Shown here in pieces: positions 50,101-59,987 of a stretch of 64,000 nt of DNA. Made by a program: the position numbers and the translations under genes. Origin of the DNA: Tribonema minus. Its lineage: Eukaryota; Sar; Xanthophyceae; Tribonematales; Tribonemataceae. The notes under the pieces were generated by a model. It was not told where the DNA came from. It made no database searches and was given only the letters and a program-made list of their open reading frames with translations. The stretch covers positions 186,001 through 250,000 of the forward strand of contig JAFCMP010000526.1 in NCBI GenBank assembly GCA_017506865.1, in the 5' to 3' direction. Within the stretch, counting starts at the first letter, position 1. Every line of letters starts with the position of its first letter.

Positions 50101-51151
50101 CCCCCTGCCAGGTACATCGACACGTTCCTCATCTGCAAGTGCGCGCAGCGCGGCGCGCCGTGCGAGGCGTACCACGATGAGTTCAACTGCCCGCTGCTGG
50201 GCAACGGCGCCGCCAACGCAACGCCGCACTCCCCCGCCCCCGCAGCGCTGGCGACGACGCCCACCAAGGCGCACGACGCGCACGCTCGCAGGTGCGGCGA
50301 TGCTCAGCAGTTACTGCTTTGTATACGTGCTGGTGCTTTTCCAGTATGTGCTATGTATACTTCGAAGTATATACATGTGCTGGTGATTGTCAGCGTACAG
50401 TGTGTGGCGACGACGCCCACCAACGCGCATGGGCGCAGGTGCGGTGATGCTCAGCAGATGCTATGGGTATGCTGATGATGCTCAGTATACGTGCTGGTGA
50501 TTTGCAGCGTATAGTATGAGGCGACGACGCCGACCAAGGCGCATGACGCGCACGCACGCAGGTGTGGTGATGCTCAGCAGACGTGTGGTCTGCCGCCATT
50601 GCTGGTAAAGCCTGTCTCCATTCCAGCTGCCGTGCTCACCGTTCAGGCCATCCGGCATCACGGAGCGCGCGTTTGAGCTGCCCACGGTGACAGCGGCTCT
50701 TCAGCGCTGCCAGCATCACTAGTAAGCTCTTGCTCTATTCCATTGCCATCCCGACCGCTCAGGCCGCCGGGCCTCGCGCAGCGCGCATTCAAGTTGCCCA
50801 GTTTTTGAGCACTGCCGCCATCACTAATAAGCTCCTTGTTTGTTCTAATTGTCGCCAGGCCGTCGGGCCTCGCGCAGCGCGCGTTCGAGCTGCCCACGGT
50901 GACCGAGCGCAGCGGGTCTTGAGCACTGCCACCATCACTAACAAGCTCTTTCTGTATTTCATTCTCTGTTCCACTTGTCGTGCAGGCCATCGGGACTCGC
51001 GCAGCGCGCGTTCGAGCTGCCCACGGTGACAAAGCGCAGCGGGTCGGGCGCGACGGACGCAGCGGACAGCGGCGATGAGCGTGACGTCCCCGCCGTCATG
51101 CGCGTGCAGCAGGACGTCTACAACTACGGCCACGCGCGAGCGGAAACATGA
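42371..51151 (+). CDS. NHE8-like Na+/H+ exchanger (CPA1 family)
   Basis: This is a membrane antiporter exchanging Na+ or K+ for H+, in the endosome/Golgi NHE8 group by likeness. Twelve exons join in phase: 42371-42427, 42712-42871, 43836-43972, 44826-44910, 45306-45514, 46114-46290, 46713-46815, 47192-47364, 48246-48274 (29 nt), 48945-49226, 50112-50291 and 50986-51151. The product is 585 aa, close to human NHE8 (581). Motifs: IPESGVTMFIGVVIGG (TM2-3), FFLAFLPPIIYNEGY (inhibitor-site helix), TDPVAVLAIL, FGESVLNDAVAL (ND motif, Asn194-Asp195, typical of electroneutral CPA1) and FVLWFAGLRGAVAFAAA. The C-terminal tail is short and hydrophilic. Intron 5 uses a GC donor. At least eight exon ends are tandemly copied in the introns. 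Confidence 0.95.
43930..44340 (+). repeat. Exon-boundary array, NHE exon 3 donor
   Basis: The exon 3 end ('cagcagttcttctttggc' then 'tacatcaaggag' and GT) occurs at 43972 (genuine), about 44092, about 44213 and, truncated, about 44330. Units are about 120 bp with 'agggctagacttagggctag' spacers. Confidence 0.9.
45085..45340 (+). repeat. Exon-boundary array, NHE exon 5 acceptor
   Basis: 'gactcaccaggctcagtgct' followed by 'cagcttcgcgga' occurs three times, at about 45088, 45190 and the genuine 45295. Each copy is preceded by a C-rich tract ('ctcctgacacc'). Confidence 0.9.
45420..45900 (+). repeat. Exon-boundary array, NHE exon 5 with GC donor
   Basis: Exon 5 sequence from 'ggcgagtcagtgctcaacga' to the GC donor ('gccaaggcgagtt') is copied at 45606-45695 and, more decayed, at about 45750-45835. 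Each copy keeps the GCGAGT donor. Confidence 0.9.
46395..46760 (+). repeat. Exon-boundary array, NHE exon 7 acceptor
   Basis: 'attgtgggcatgagcaacat' with 'cgtggccatcctggt' at about 46580 is a copy of the exon 7 start at 46713. The preceding 'ttgtcccaattttgcccct' is also repeated. Confidence 0.75.
47081..47190 (+). repeat. Double poly-C tract before NHE exon 8
   Basis: Two near-pure C runs of about 28 nt (47092-47119 and 47160-47188). The second abuts the exon 8 acceptor, so it serves as its polypyrimidine tract. Confidence 0.85.
47290..47560 (+). repeat. Exon-boundary array, NHE exon 8 donor
   Basis: About 90 bp of exon 8 end ('gtgtgctgggcgctgtttgc' through 'gtcgtcctcagcg' and GTGAGT) is copied almost unchanged at 47455-47550. 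Confidence 0.9.
48780..49010 (+). repeat. Duplicated NHE exon 10 start
   Basis: At 48791-48850 a near-identical copy of the exon 10 start, with its own CAG acceptor, precedes the genuine exon at 48945. It keeps the reading frame through the FVLWFAGLRG motif, then passes into CATACA-rich intron sequence. Confidence 0.9.
49180..49800 (+). repeat. Four-copy exon-boundary array, NHE exon 10 donor
   Basis: 'cgcgcctcgggcgctgggtg' then 'taccagatcgaccgcaagtg' occurs at 49190 (genuine), 49340, 49550 and 49755. Each is followed by 'agttgaagtgcgg' and 'cttgccagtgtac'. Spacing is 150-210 bp. Confidence 0.9.
50240..50590 (+). repeat. Exon-boundary array, NHE exon 11 donor
   Basis: 'gcgacgacgcccaccaaggc' with the following 'cgcacg...cag' and GTGCGG recurs at about 50405 and 50520, with GTGCGG or GTGTGG donors and 'tgatgctcagcag' after each. 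Confidence 0.85.
50640..51040 (+). repeat. Four-copy exon-boundary array, NHE exon 12 acceptor
   Basis: CAG plus 'gccatcgggactcgcgcag' and 'cgcgcgttcgagctgcccac' occurs at about 50645, 50760, 50860 and the genuine 50986. Spacers share 'cactgccaccatcactaac' and 'aagctc'. Confidence 0.9.
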
Positions 51152-52734
51152 GGGGGGGGAGGGGGGGGATGGAGGGCGCAAATTGCGATGAGCACTGATG
51201 TTGGGGGGGGGGGGGGCAGTGCCAGCGTGCGTTTAGGAGAGGCGAGTGGGTGCGAAAGCATCCCTCTGCCCTCGGGTCCCCTTCGCCTTTCTTCGTTAGG
51301 GAAACAGATGACGGACCGCTCAGGACGTGTTGCGGAGGCGATCCCCCCTCGCACCAACAATGCAAGAAGGGAGGGGGGGGGGGGGGGGGGGGTCGTGCTA
51401 GGGGCGGGGGTATGTATTGGTTGTCTGAGTGTGCTCAGTGTGGGTCAGGAGCGTCGCGGCGCGCGCGCGGCAGGGCAGCATTGCTCAGCTGTGTCAGTGC
51501 TCAACGCAGTTTGTAAGTAGCCGTCGCCGGCGCGCGGGTTGTGCTGCAGTTCCAGGCGTGGAGGTGTTGTGCATCAGCGCTCAGCAACGGCATGTCGTCA
51601 CATGTTTTCGCCTGTCCAAGGCAGCGTGGATGCTTGTGCAATTCCTAAAACACCACAAGTTTTTTACGTACCGTTGTTCCGTGTGCTGGCGCTGCTTCAC
51701 TGTTGCATCATTTGCGAGCAAGTAGTCTTACTACGGTAAGGGGACAGGAGGCAGGTTGACACACACAGGCATTGCATGCATACTGTACAAGAAGTGATGT
51801 ATTGCGGTGTCGTGCATAGGGGAAACAGGCGCATGCAACACATCGAACGAGAAGTCTTTGCGGACAGGTTCTGACCGAGCAGCAGCAGAATGCGTCACTT
51901 GAGTGGCAGGCCAACAACACTAGACGCGTTACTGCAGCCCTAGCTGGTATGTAGTCTGCCTCCTTGTGCTCGTGGCCTAATGTTTCTGCATGTATGCGCC
52001 AGCACGTAATCAGCTGACAGAGCTCATCAACCCTTGTTTTTCAAGAAGACATGTGCTCTGTGGGCGTGCGAGCGATTGACAGCAGTATTGCCAAGCCTTT
52101 GCGCAGTGGCTCCGCAACAGTTATATAACATGAATTATGATACATGATAGCTGCACGAGCGTGGAGGCAAAGGGCAGTAGCGTTGGCAAGGCAAAGCAAG
52201 GCACTTGACATACATGCATATATGTCACATTTCCTCAGGCCGTGTAAGGACGCTGCCACTATAGTAACGTCCCCCAGCTGCTCCGGCACATTTTGATGGA
52301 CGCTTCGCGTGCTGCCCTGTGGAGTGGTCCAGTATTGCTCTGCAAATTGTCAAATGGTACACAGTATTCAACACTGGCAGCATAAGCGCAGAGGCAAAGT
52401 GCATTAGTCTTGGCAAGACGAAGCACGGCACTTGAAGTACATGTACTTCGAAGTATACATTTCACAATTCCTCAGGCCTCAGGCCACGCAAGGGCTCTGC
52501 CTCCCCCAAACACGAAATCTGCTGTCTTGCTGAGCAATGCGGCATTGCTGATGCAGCTGGACCCCGACAGAAGTATACTTCTATACACATAGAAGAGGTT
52601 AGATCCACGCGAATGTTCAAAGGTATGCGCCAGAGTCAGCAATGCAGCGCTCAGCAAACCTCTCCTGCATGTCGTCATTCCAACAAGAAGCCGATGCCGC
52701 AGCACGCCTGCTCCATCTACAAGTCTACAAGCAC
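51152..52734. other. Convergent intergenic region
   Basis: This lies between the NHE 3' end and the secreted-protein gene. G-rich homopolymers occur at 51150-51220 and 51375-51395. About 52200-52460 holds palindrome-rich 'gaagtacatgtacttcgaag' sequence and a duplicated 'gcaaggcaaagcaaggcac' segment. No gene is supported. Confidence 0.4.
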
Positions 52735-52990
52735 ACCTGCTTTGAAGAATCAATTGCCCCACAAATAGGCGCATTGCTTTGTCTGAAAGATGGCGCAGTT
52801 TGTGGCTGGGGGAGTGCTCGTTGTGAACCACCTCCAGTTGACAACAGTTACAAGCACGCTGCTCTCATGATTCTATAAGTTACAGACACGCCTGCTTCGA
52901 TGAGGTTGACTCATAAACTAGGCGCACTGCTTCGTCTGAAAGATGGCGCAATTCGTGGCCGGGGGACTGCTCGATGTGAACCACTTCCAG
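52735..52990 (-). repeat. Duplicated 3' end of secreted-protein gene
   Basis: About 110 bp around the last codons ('ctgaaagatggcgca' and flanks) is copied at 52740-52855 from 52890-53000, beyond the stop codon. Confidence 0.8.
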
Positions 52991-54155
52991 TTGACCACGT
53001 TGCCGCCTGGCTTATCCAGCTCCTCCCAGCCGCTAAAGCACACCGCAATGCACTGCCCCTGCACTACCGTGTAGGTGCTGCCTTGGAAGACCTCGTGCCC
53101 GATGCGCGGGCGAGGCACGCTCGTGCCGCTCTTGACTTCGTAGAACGGCTTGAACTGGGTGGGAGTCTGCGGAGGCAGCCACAGACGCACTTGCGTAAGA
53201 GGCTCGATGGTGGAGCAGTTGCAAGAATTTGGGACAAGGTAGTGGCTGTGAACGCATATGCGCTGCGCAGGTAGGGACAAAGTGTGCTTACCTGAATATA
53301 TGCCCTGCATTGACTTCATAGTGTCCCTCAAAAAAGTCAGAAAATTTGTGGTCTGCGCAGCATCTGGTGTATTGATACTAATCTGCTGATGAAGGTGAGG
53401 TCAGCATCACAGCGCCATGGGATTCACGCCAGGATTCACGCGTGCCTTGTTTTCTGTGTGATGAGTCACATTCTACAGGTCTGCTGTCGCTGTCGCCTTC
53501 TGCAGCAATCCCGCTCTCGTGTTCAGGTAGTACGCTTCTTCAGTGGTGCATCAAGTGCATTCTCAGATGAGTGGTGTTGTCGCGCCCCATTGGCAAGCAC
53601 AATCAATCTGTGCAGACACAACCCTAGTAGCATGATGCAATCATCAGGCCCGTACCTCCGCAATGTGATCTGAGCAAAGTCATCTCAGTGAATCTGCGTG
53701 CACACTTTGTGTGATGAAAGCCGACGTTCCACACCAGCGATGACTGGCATTACTGCTACTCAGAAAAACATCAGTACAAAGCCGAGTGAGGCACTGACCA
53801 GCTGCGGATTGAGCTTTGGGAGGTCCTTCCACTCGCCCGTCGAAGAAAGGAACTTCACGGCGCCGCCAAGGTACAGGTTGCCGACCGTGCCGGTCGAGCC
53901 ACCCTCAAGGGGATCGGTAAAGCCAGGGCCATCATTGATGGGTCCTGCGCAGTACACGGGCGGCGCGTTCGCGTGGCTTTGGAAGCGCAGTGCAGCCAAG
54001 ATGTGAGCATAGTTACATCCGCCGAACGGTCCAGCTAGGTCTCGCTGCTTTGAATCGGTGACGCCTGAACCGCCCCTCAGGTGCGCGGCGGAAGCTGCTG
54101 CAGCTAGAAGCAGCAGCAGCGCCAGCCGCGCGAAATTCATTCCCCGCCAGCGCAT
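52918..54155 (-). CDS. Small secreted cysteine-containing protein, family unknown
   Basis: Two minus-strand exons join in phase 0: 54155-53799 and 53262-52918, giving 233 aa. The N-terminus is a clear signal peptide (MNFARLALLLLLAAAASAAH), starting at the ATG at 54155 or better at 54140. The mature part is globular-looking with scattered Cys: GGCNYAHIL, PVYCAGP, NSCNCSTIE, QCIAVCFSGW, NCAIFQTKQCA-stop. It has Gly- and Pro-rich turns but no recognised domain. It is probably exported or vacuolar. A longer exon 2 (reading back to about 53331) is possible because the frame stays open, but the 53262 acceptor has the best pyrimidine tract and phase. I cannot name the family. Confidence 0.7.
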
Positions 54156-55359
54156 GCCACAGGTGCTTCGATGTCACGGTGATGTCTTTGACCGGTGCAC
54201 GAAAGAAGCGTCACGACCACATTGCGTATGTGTGGCCATGGATCGTCATTCGCCGTGCTTCCATTTGCCGCTCATTTCCGTTCGGTGCAAATTCAAGTTC
54301 AAGTTCAAGCTCCGATCGCCTTCATACGCTGGTGCACCTCACGGTGAGCCTGAACCCTTGTCCGCACTACACATTGTCACCAATGCATATGACGCGTCAT
54401 GCAGCCAGTCTCATAACTGTCGCAGCTCAGATGACGGTCCATTTCTTTCCGAGTCGCGGAGGCAATTTTTCGCCGACACGGAAACATGCAGAGGCGGGGG
54501 GGGGGGGAGTCGTGGCAGGGTGAGCGCATGTTGTTTGATGTTGGTTGTCTGTGTGTGCTCAGGGTATCAGGAGCGTCGGGGCACGCATGCGACAAGGCAG
54601 CACCTGTTCAATTGTGTCACCGCGCAATGCAGTTCGGAAGTAGCCCTCGCCAGCGCGTGTCGTGCTGGAGTCAATAGGTTGCTCCACAACCGTGCTATAC
54701 ATCAAGTATACTGGTCAACTTTAAGAGCCACAGGCGAGCTCACCCACGGAATGGGTGCTGATTGATTCGATGCATGCCGCCACGCCTGGGCAGCTGAAAA
54801 ACGGATTTGTGCGCAGGTGCTCTGTCTGCAAGCCACTAAGGCCAGCTGCAAAATTCTCTTTCATACGCCAACCCTCTCTACGTACCTACATACGGAACAC
54901 ACTTGGTGATCAGCAGTCGTGAGTCGCAACATAAAAGCTTGGCGATGGACGCCATGCATTGTCTTTGTTACGAGCAGCATCGCACACCACAACAGTAAGA
55001 CACCGACTGACAGCGGACTCTTATTCCCCAGAGGTGATTCGCTTCTATCATTTGTGGCAGCGCTCAGCAGACCAATCGTGGCAGCGCTCATCCCTGGTTT
55101 TGTTTGCAACAACTCTGCCCAGCAACCTGCACGGATCCAGACAGCGCTAGGAGGCAGGTAAGGCAGAATAAGCTGTTGCTCCACTGCTGCCAGCATCCGG
55201 TAGCTATTCGCTCAACCTCTTGGCATCTTTCCGTCGATCACTTTGCTGCCGCTCATTCGCTGGCACATCAAATTTGTGCAGGCTGTCTCTGACTCTGCAG
55301 CTTTGCTCCGTTGCTGCCAGCTTCTTTGCACTCTCCTCAGCTAGCAGGCACTTTCAAAG
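54156..55359. promoter_or_regulatory. Divergent intergenic region, secreted protein / EIF3C
   Basis: This is 1204 bp between divergent start codons. A (CAAGTT)n-like run 'aaattcaagttcaagttcaa' lies at 54290-54310 and a G run at 54498-54507. No exon was found. A pyrimidine-rich stretch precedes the EIF3C ATG. Confidence 0.4.
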
Positions 55360-58300
55360 ATGTCTAGGTTCTGGGCGGGGCAGAACGATGCCTCTGCCAG
55401 CGAGAGCGAGAGCGATTCAGGCTCGGACTCATCCGCGGCTAACAAGCGAGGGCAGCGGGAGCGCAGGCAGTGGGCGCTGGAGTCGGATTCGGAGAGCGAG
55501 GATGAAGTCCGCGTTGTGAAATCAGCGAAAGACAGGTGAGCAATGGGCTGGTGATGTGGGTGTTGTCGTCGGAAGGTTGGCAAAAAGTGGTGTCCCCCAA
55601 CTACATCATGCGAGGCCACAGCAACAAGGTGCATTAGACTGTCTAGATCTCCTTGCACCCCAGTGCTCTCTGGATACTCACTTGCCTGCAGTGCTGATGA
55701 CAGCGAGTCAGGTGCGCCTGCCGCTGCAACAGCATTGCTTGCAAGTGCCGCACCTCGAGGATCGCTGTTGGACACAACAGAACTACTTCTGGAGGGCTTG
55801 ACTGTCCAGTATAGGAGCTTGGCATGCGCTTTGTTTTGAAGTCGAGCACCAGAGCTGTGCAAGAGGAACGCAAGCACCTCTTCGGTTTGCGATGGACCAG
55901 CAGGTGTCCTGGCAGTGTCGGTGGGTTCTGGCTCAGCTGCAAATGGCAGCATTGGCGGCGCAGTGCCAGGCCATCTTTTGTGGTGCAATTTCACTCACCC
56001 ATCTCGGTGCGGTTTCAATGGAAGCCCGTCGCTGCAGCGTGCGCAGCAACCTGCTTGAGCATTGGGCACCTGAGTGAACTGCCTTACAATTTGGCAGCCA
56101 CGCAGTGCTGCAGCAGCTTCAGAAGCATTTGGCGGGGCGCGGGAGCAGCTTTCCTGTGACTGACGGGGTATGCGAGCACGGTTGGCAGTTCATGCGTCTG
56201 CCGCTGCGCATGACTGCACTGAGAATACTGGCAGGCGACGCAAAGGCTGGTGGCGGCCATGTTGTCTGGACCTTAGCTCCTCCCGTCAAGCACGTCATGG
56301 CAGCTCAGATTCATGCAAGCTCAAGCAACCAGCAGCATGCGGCACACGCGCCAGCCGTATGGCAACATGGGCATGCACGCCACTGGGACGCGTGCCCTGT
56401 AACCCTAACCCTCATCTAACCCTGACCCTAACTTGCAGCATGAACCACGTATCACTGGTCCACGGCCGCTGCTGAATGAGAAGCGCAAGCTGCGGGATGA
56501 TTCCCTTGTTGACATCCCCCGAGAGTCGCACCAGCGTGATGTCAGTTTAGGCACCGGCCAATCATTCTCAAACACCCAGAGCGCACACTGGCTGCTGCCA
56601 CCATTCAGCCCGGCAGATCATCTGTCAGCACGGCGCAGTGTTTGGTGCAAGTGCCGTACGTCCGTCGAGCGTTGCTGCAGCGAGTCGTCAGTTCAGGCGA
56701 CCGCAGGCTTGAGTCATGGCTCAAAGTAGACTAAATGCATGCCGGCTGGCGCAGCCTATGAGGACGGCGGTGCTGACCGTCAGCACAGCTCAGTGGTTTG
56801 TGCGAGCTCGCAGTACCGGCGTGGGTGCCTGCACGTGGCACACGACAGTGGGTGACAGAATGTCTGCTGTCAGGATGGTATGTGTACTTCTACTTTAAAT
56901 TGAAGTGTAGCGTTGTGCAAGGTACACGCCCTTTGCCAATGATGCAAGCGAGCAATCACTCATTCGCTGCTGTACTTCTGCGCTCGCGTTCACCAGGTCC
57001 TGGGAGGCGATCAAGACGTCCTGCTCCAAGATCCGCAACCACCTCAAGATCAACGACTGGAACGGCACGCAGACTGTATTCGATGAGCTGTGCCGGCAGA
57101 TGGACAAGGCGAAGGTCAACATTGCCAAGGAGGGGACCCCCAAGTTCTTCATCAAGCTGCTGGTGAGTCCCCTTACCTATCCTGTGCCCCTGTCTGTCCC
57201 TTCGCCGCCTGTTCAAGACGCCTGTATTTTGCAGGGACGTTGAGTTTTGGTGCCTGTTGAGCGTTGTTGCCTCTTGCTTTAGCATGATGTCAAGGTGGTT
57301 ATTGAGCTGCTTGGGTGCTGTAGGGTCAGGGCTACGCCCTGAACTGGATCAGTGCTCGCCAACAGAGCGCTTGCTTTAACCCACATACCTACGTTGGTGT
57401 CTTTGTAAAGCGCATTAATCAAATCAGCAAGAGCTTACGAATACACTAATGGCCGTCAATGAGCTCCGCTGCCTGTTTGCACCTACCTTGGTGTTGCAAA
57501 GCACTTGAATCAACTCAGCACAAGCTTACAAAGCCACTCACGGCCGTCAATGAGCTTCGCCGCCTGTTGCGTTGCCATGAATCCATGTACCGTGTAAACA
57601 AGATGATCACAGCATGAAGTCTGAGCACCTTTTAAACTCACATGACTCGACAAACTGATAGTAACACCAACGACAACGCCATCGGCTTGCCAATTTACGC
57701 CGCGCAAACAGATGATGATTGCTGATGATGGCCACATTCTGACCAGCTCCCAACCCCACGCTGCGCAAACTATAACTTCAAACTTCAATATTTCAGGTCG
57801 ACCTCGAGGACAAGCTCACGGAGACCCTCAAGGACAAGGCGGGCGTGAAGAAGATGTCCGCCACCAACACGCGCTCGCTCAACCGCATGAAGTTGCAGTT
57901 GAAGAAGCACAACAAGGCGTACGAGGCGGAGATCGCAGACTGCCGCGCCAAGCCCGATGAATACGCGGGCGACGCCGGCGCCGCCGCCGAGTCGGAGGAG
58001 GAGCCTGCGAGTGACTCTGACTCAGACTCGGACTCGAGCAGCAGCGGCAGCTCCAGCAGCAGCAGCAGCAGCGGCAGCAGCAGCAGCAGCAGCGCGTCAG
58101 GCAGCGACTCGGAGAGCGAGTCAGGGAGTGAGTCGGGGAGCGAGTCGGACAGCAGCGCCGCCGCCGCCAAGCCCAAGAAGGTCAAGAAGCCGACAAAGGT
58201 GAGTTGCCGTTTCTCTTCATGGTGGCCTTCGTTGTAGCAGTCCTTTGTGTTAGCTGCGCCATGAATGGCAATGCTCGCCTGTATGTTTTTCTAGCCAAGT

Positions 58301-59956
58301 AGGCTAAGGGTTCAGGTGCCCCCTGGAACTGATGCTGCAGCGTGAGTGCTTGTCCTTCACACCCAGAAACATCCCGTTTGAACAGCAGAGGCAAGGCAGC
58401 GCAGTGATTACATTCGTGGCCTGTAGGCCCGAATTCCTCGTTTCCGACGCGGCGCAGCGATGCGCGGCACCCCCGTGAGACCAACACGATAATACCTGAG
58501 CGCTGCCTCGCTCTTAATGTCTGCCTACATACATATCCCCCCCATCTAGTGATGCATATGTCATGCTTGGTAACCCTAACATTGTCATTCCGACCCGCTA
58601 TGCACGTTGTTGGTGCACGTGGTACAGGGGCAATGGCCCAGTACACTTCATGCGCGTGCTCCTCGTCGTACCGAATTAAGTTTATACTTCACCTTGGGAA
58701 AGTGTACACTCCCTCACGTCGTGCCCATGCTGAGCGTGGACCCCCACCCACCCCCTCCCCCTTTACCCCCCAACCCCAACCCCACCCTCCCCAGCCCCTC
58801 GACGAGATGGACTCGGACGAGTGGCCGTCAGACTCGGGCGACTCCGACTCCGACTCGTCCGACGATGAAGCGCCCATGGCCGGCCTCAAGGGCCGCGCGT
58901 TCTGGGTCAAGACGGTCGCCACGGACGACGCAAAGGCCAAGCGCGAGCAGAGAAAACTTGCGAAGCAGGAGGAGTCGCTGCGCAAGGCGGCCAAGAAGGA
59001 CGCGCGCGTGCCGGAGGCGGCGCGCGCGGGGCGCGGCGTGCTGGTCTCCGCGCGGCTCGGCTTCCGGCTCGACGAGAAGATGACGCCCGCTGCCGTTGAC
59101 CGCAAGGTGCGTTCGCGCCTGAAAAGAAGTACTTCAAGTAATTGAACATGAACTCACAGCAAGTTTGATGTTGATACCTACTCACTATGGGCATGGTGTG
59201 CTCGTCTCGGCGCGCCTCGGCTTCCGCCGCGACGAGAAGATGGCGCCCGCCGCCGCCGACCGCAAGGTGCGTACATGCCCTTTATAGAGCGCTATCGGTA
59301 GATCACGATTACAGGTACATGATTACATGCTAGCAGAACTGTGAAAATGAAAAACTACTTTGAAGAGCATGGTGTCGAAACCTACCTACTGAGGGCGTGG
59401 CGTGCTCGTCTCGGCGCGGCTCGGCTTGCGGCTCGACGAGAAGTTGACGCCCGCCGCCGTGGATCGCAAGATGCATTGTGCGCGCCTGTAGTAGAGCACA
59501 GTCGCAAGTGGTTCCGCGCAGCATAGAAACAAAGTTCATTTGGACCAAGCGCTCTGCTGTGCTGAGCGCTGCTTCAGCACTGTCCCTTGAGCGCTGCTCA
59601 GACAGACACACGGCAGCGCTGTGACGACTGCGCATTCTTCACACATGCCGCAGGAATCCCCTGCATGCATCTGCGCTATCGCACCAGTAGGAGCTCAAAA
59701 CCGACCGCCCGCATCGCTCCTCAACCCACCACAGCGGAGCTCTTCTGGTGCACCCTGAAGTTCACCCCCCGCACCCCCCCCCTCATCCCATTGCTGAGCG
59801 CTTGCAGGTGAAGGAGGTGCTGCAGAGCCGCAGGTGCAAGGGCATGGAGCCGCGCGACGTGCTGCGCCAGCTGGCATATATTGCATAGTACACACACCTA
59901 GAACTCTACGATGTTTTGATTTGATTCCATAAGCTTTAAGCTGACCCCTTGTAACA

Positions 59957-59987
<31 letters not shown>

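Noticed and set aside
53656-53669. A 14-nt putative microexon in the secreted-protein gene
   Set aside because: It would leave a phase that no following acceptor satisfies without a stop, whereas the direct two-exon join is in phase.
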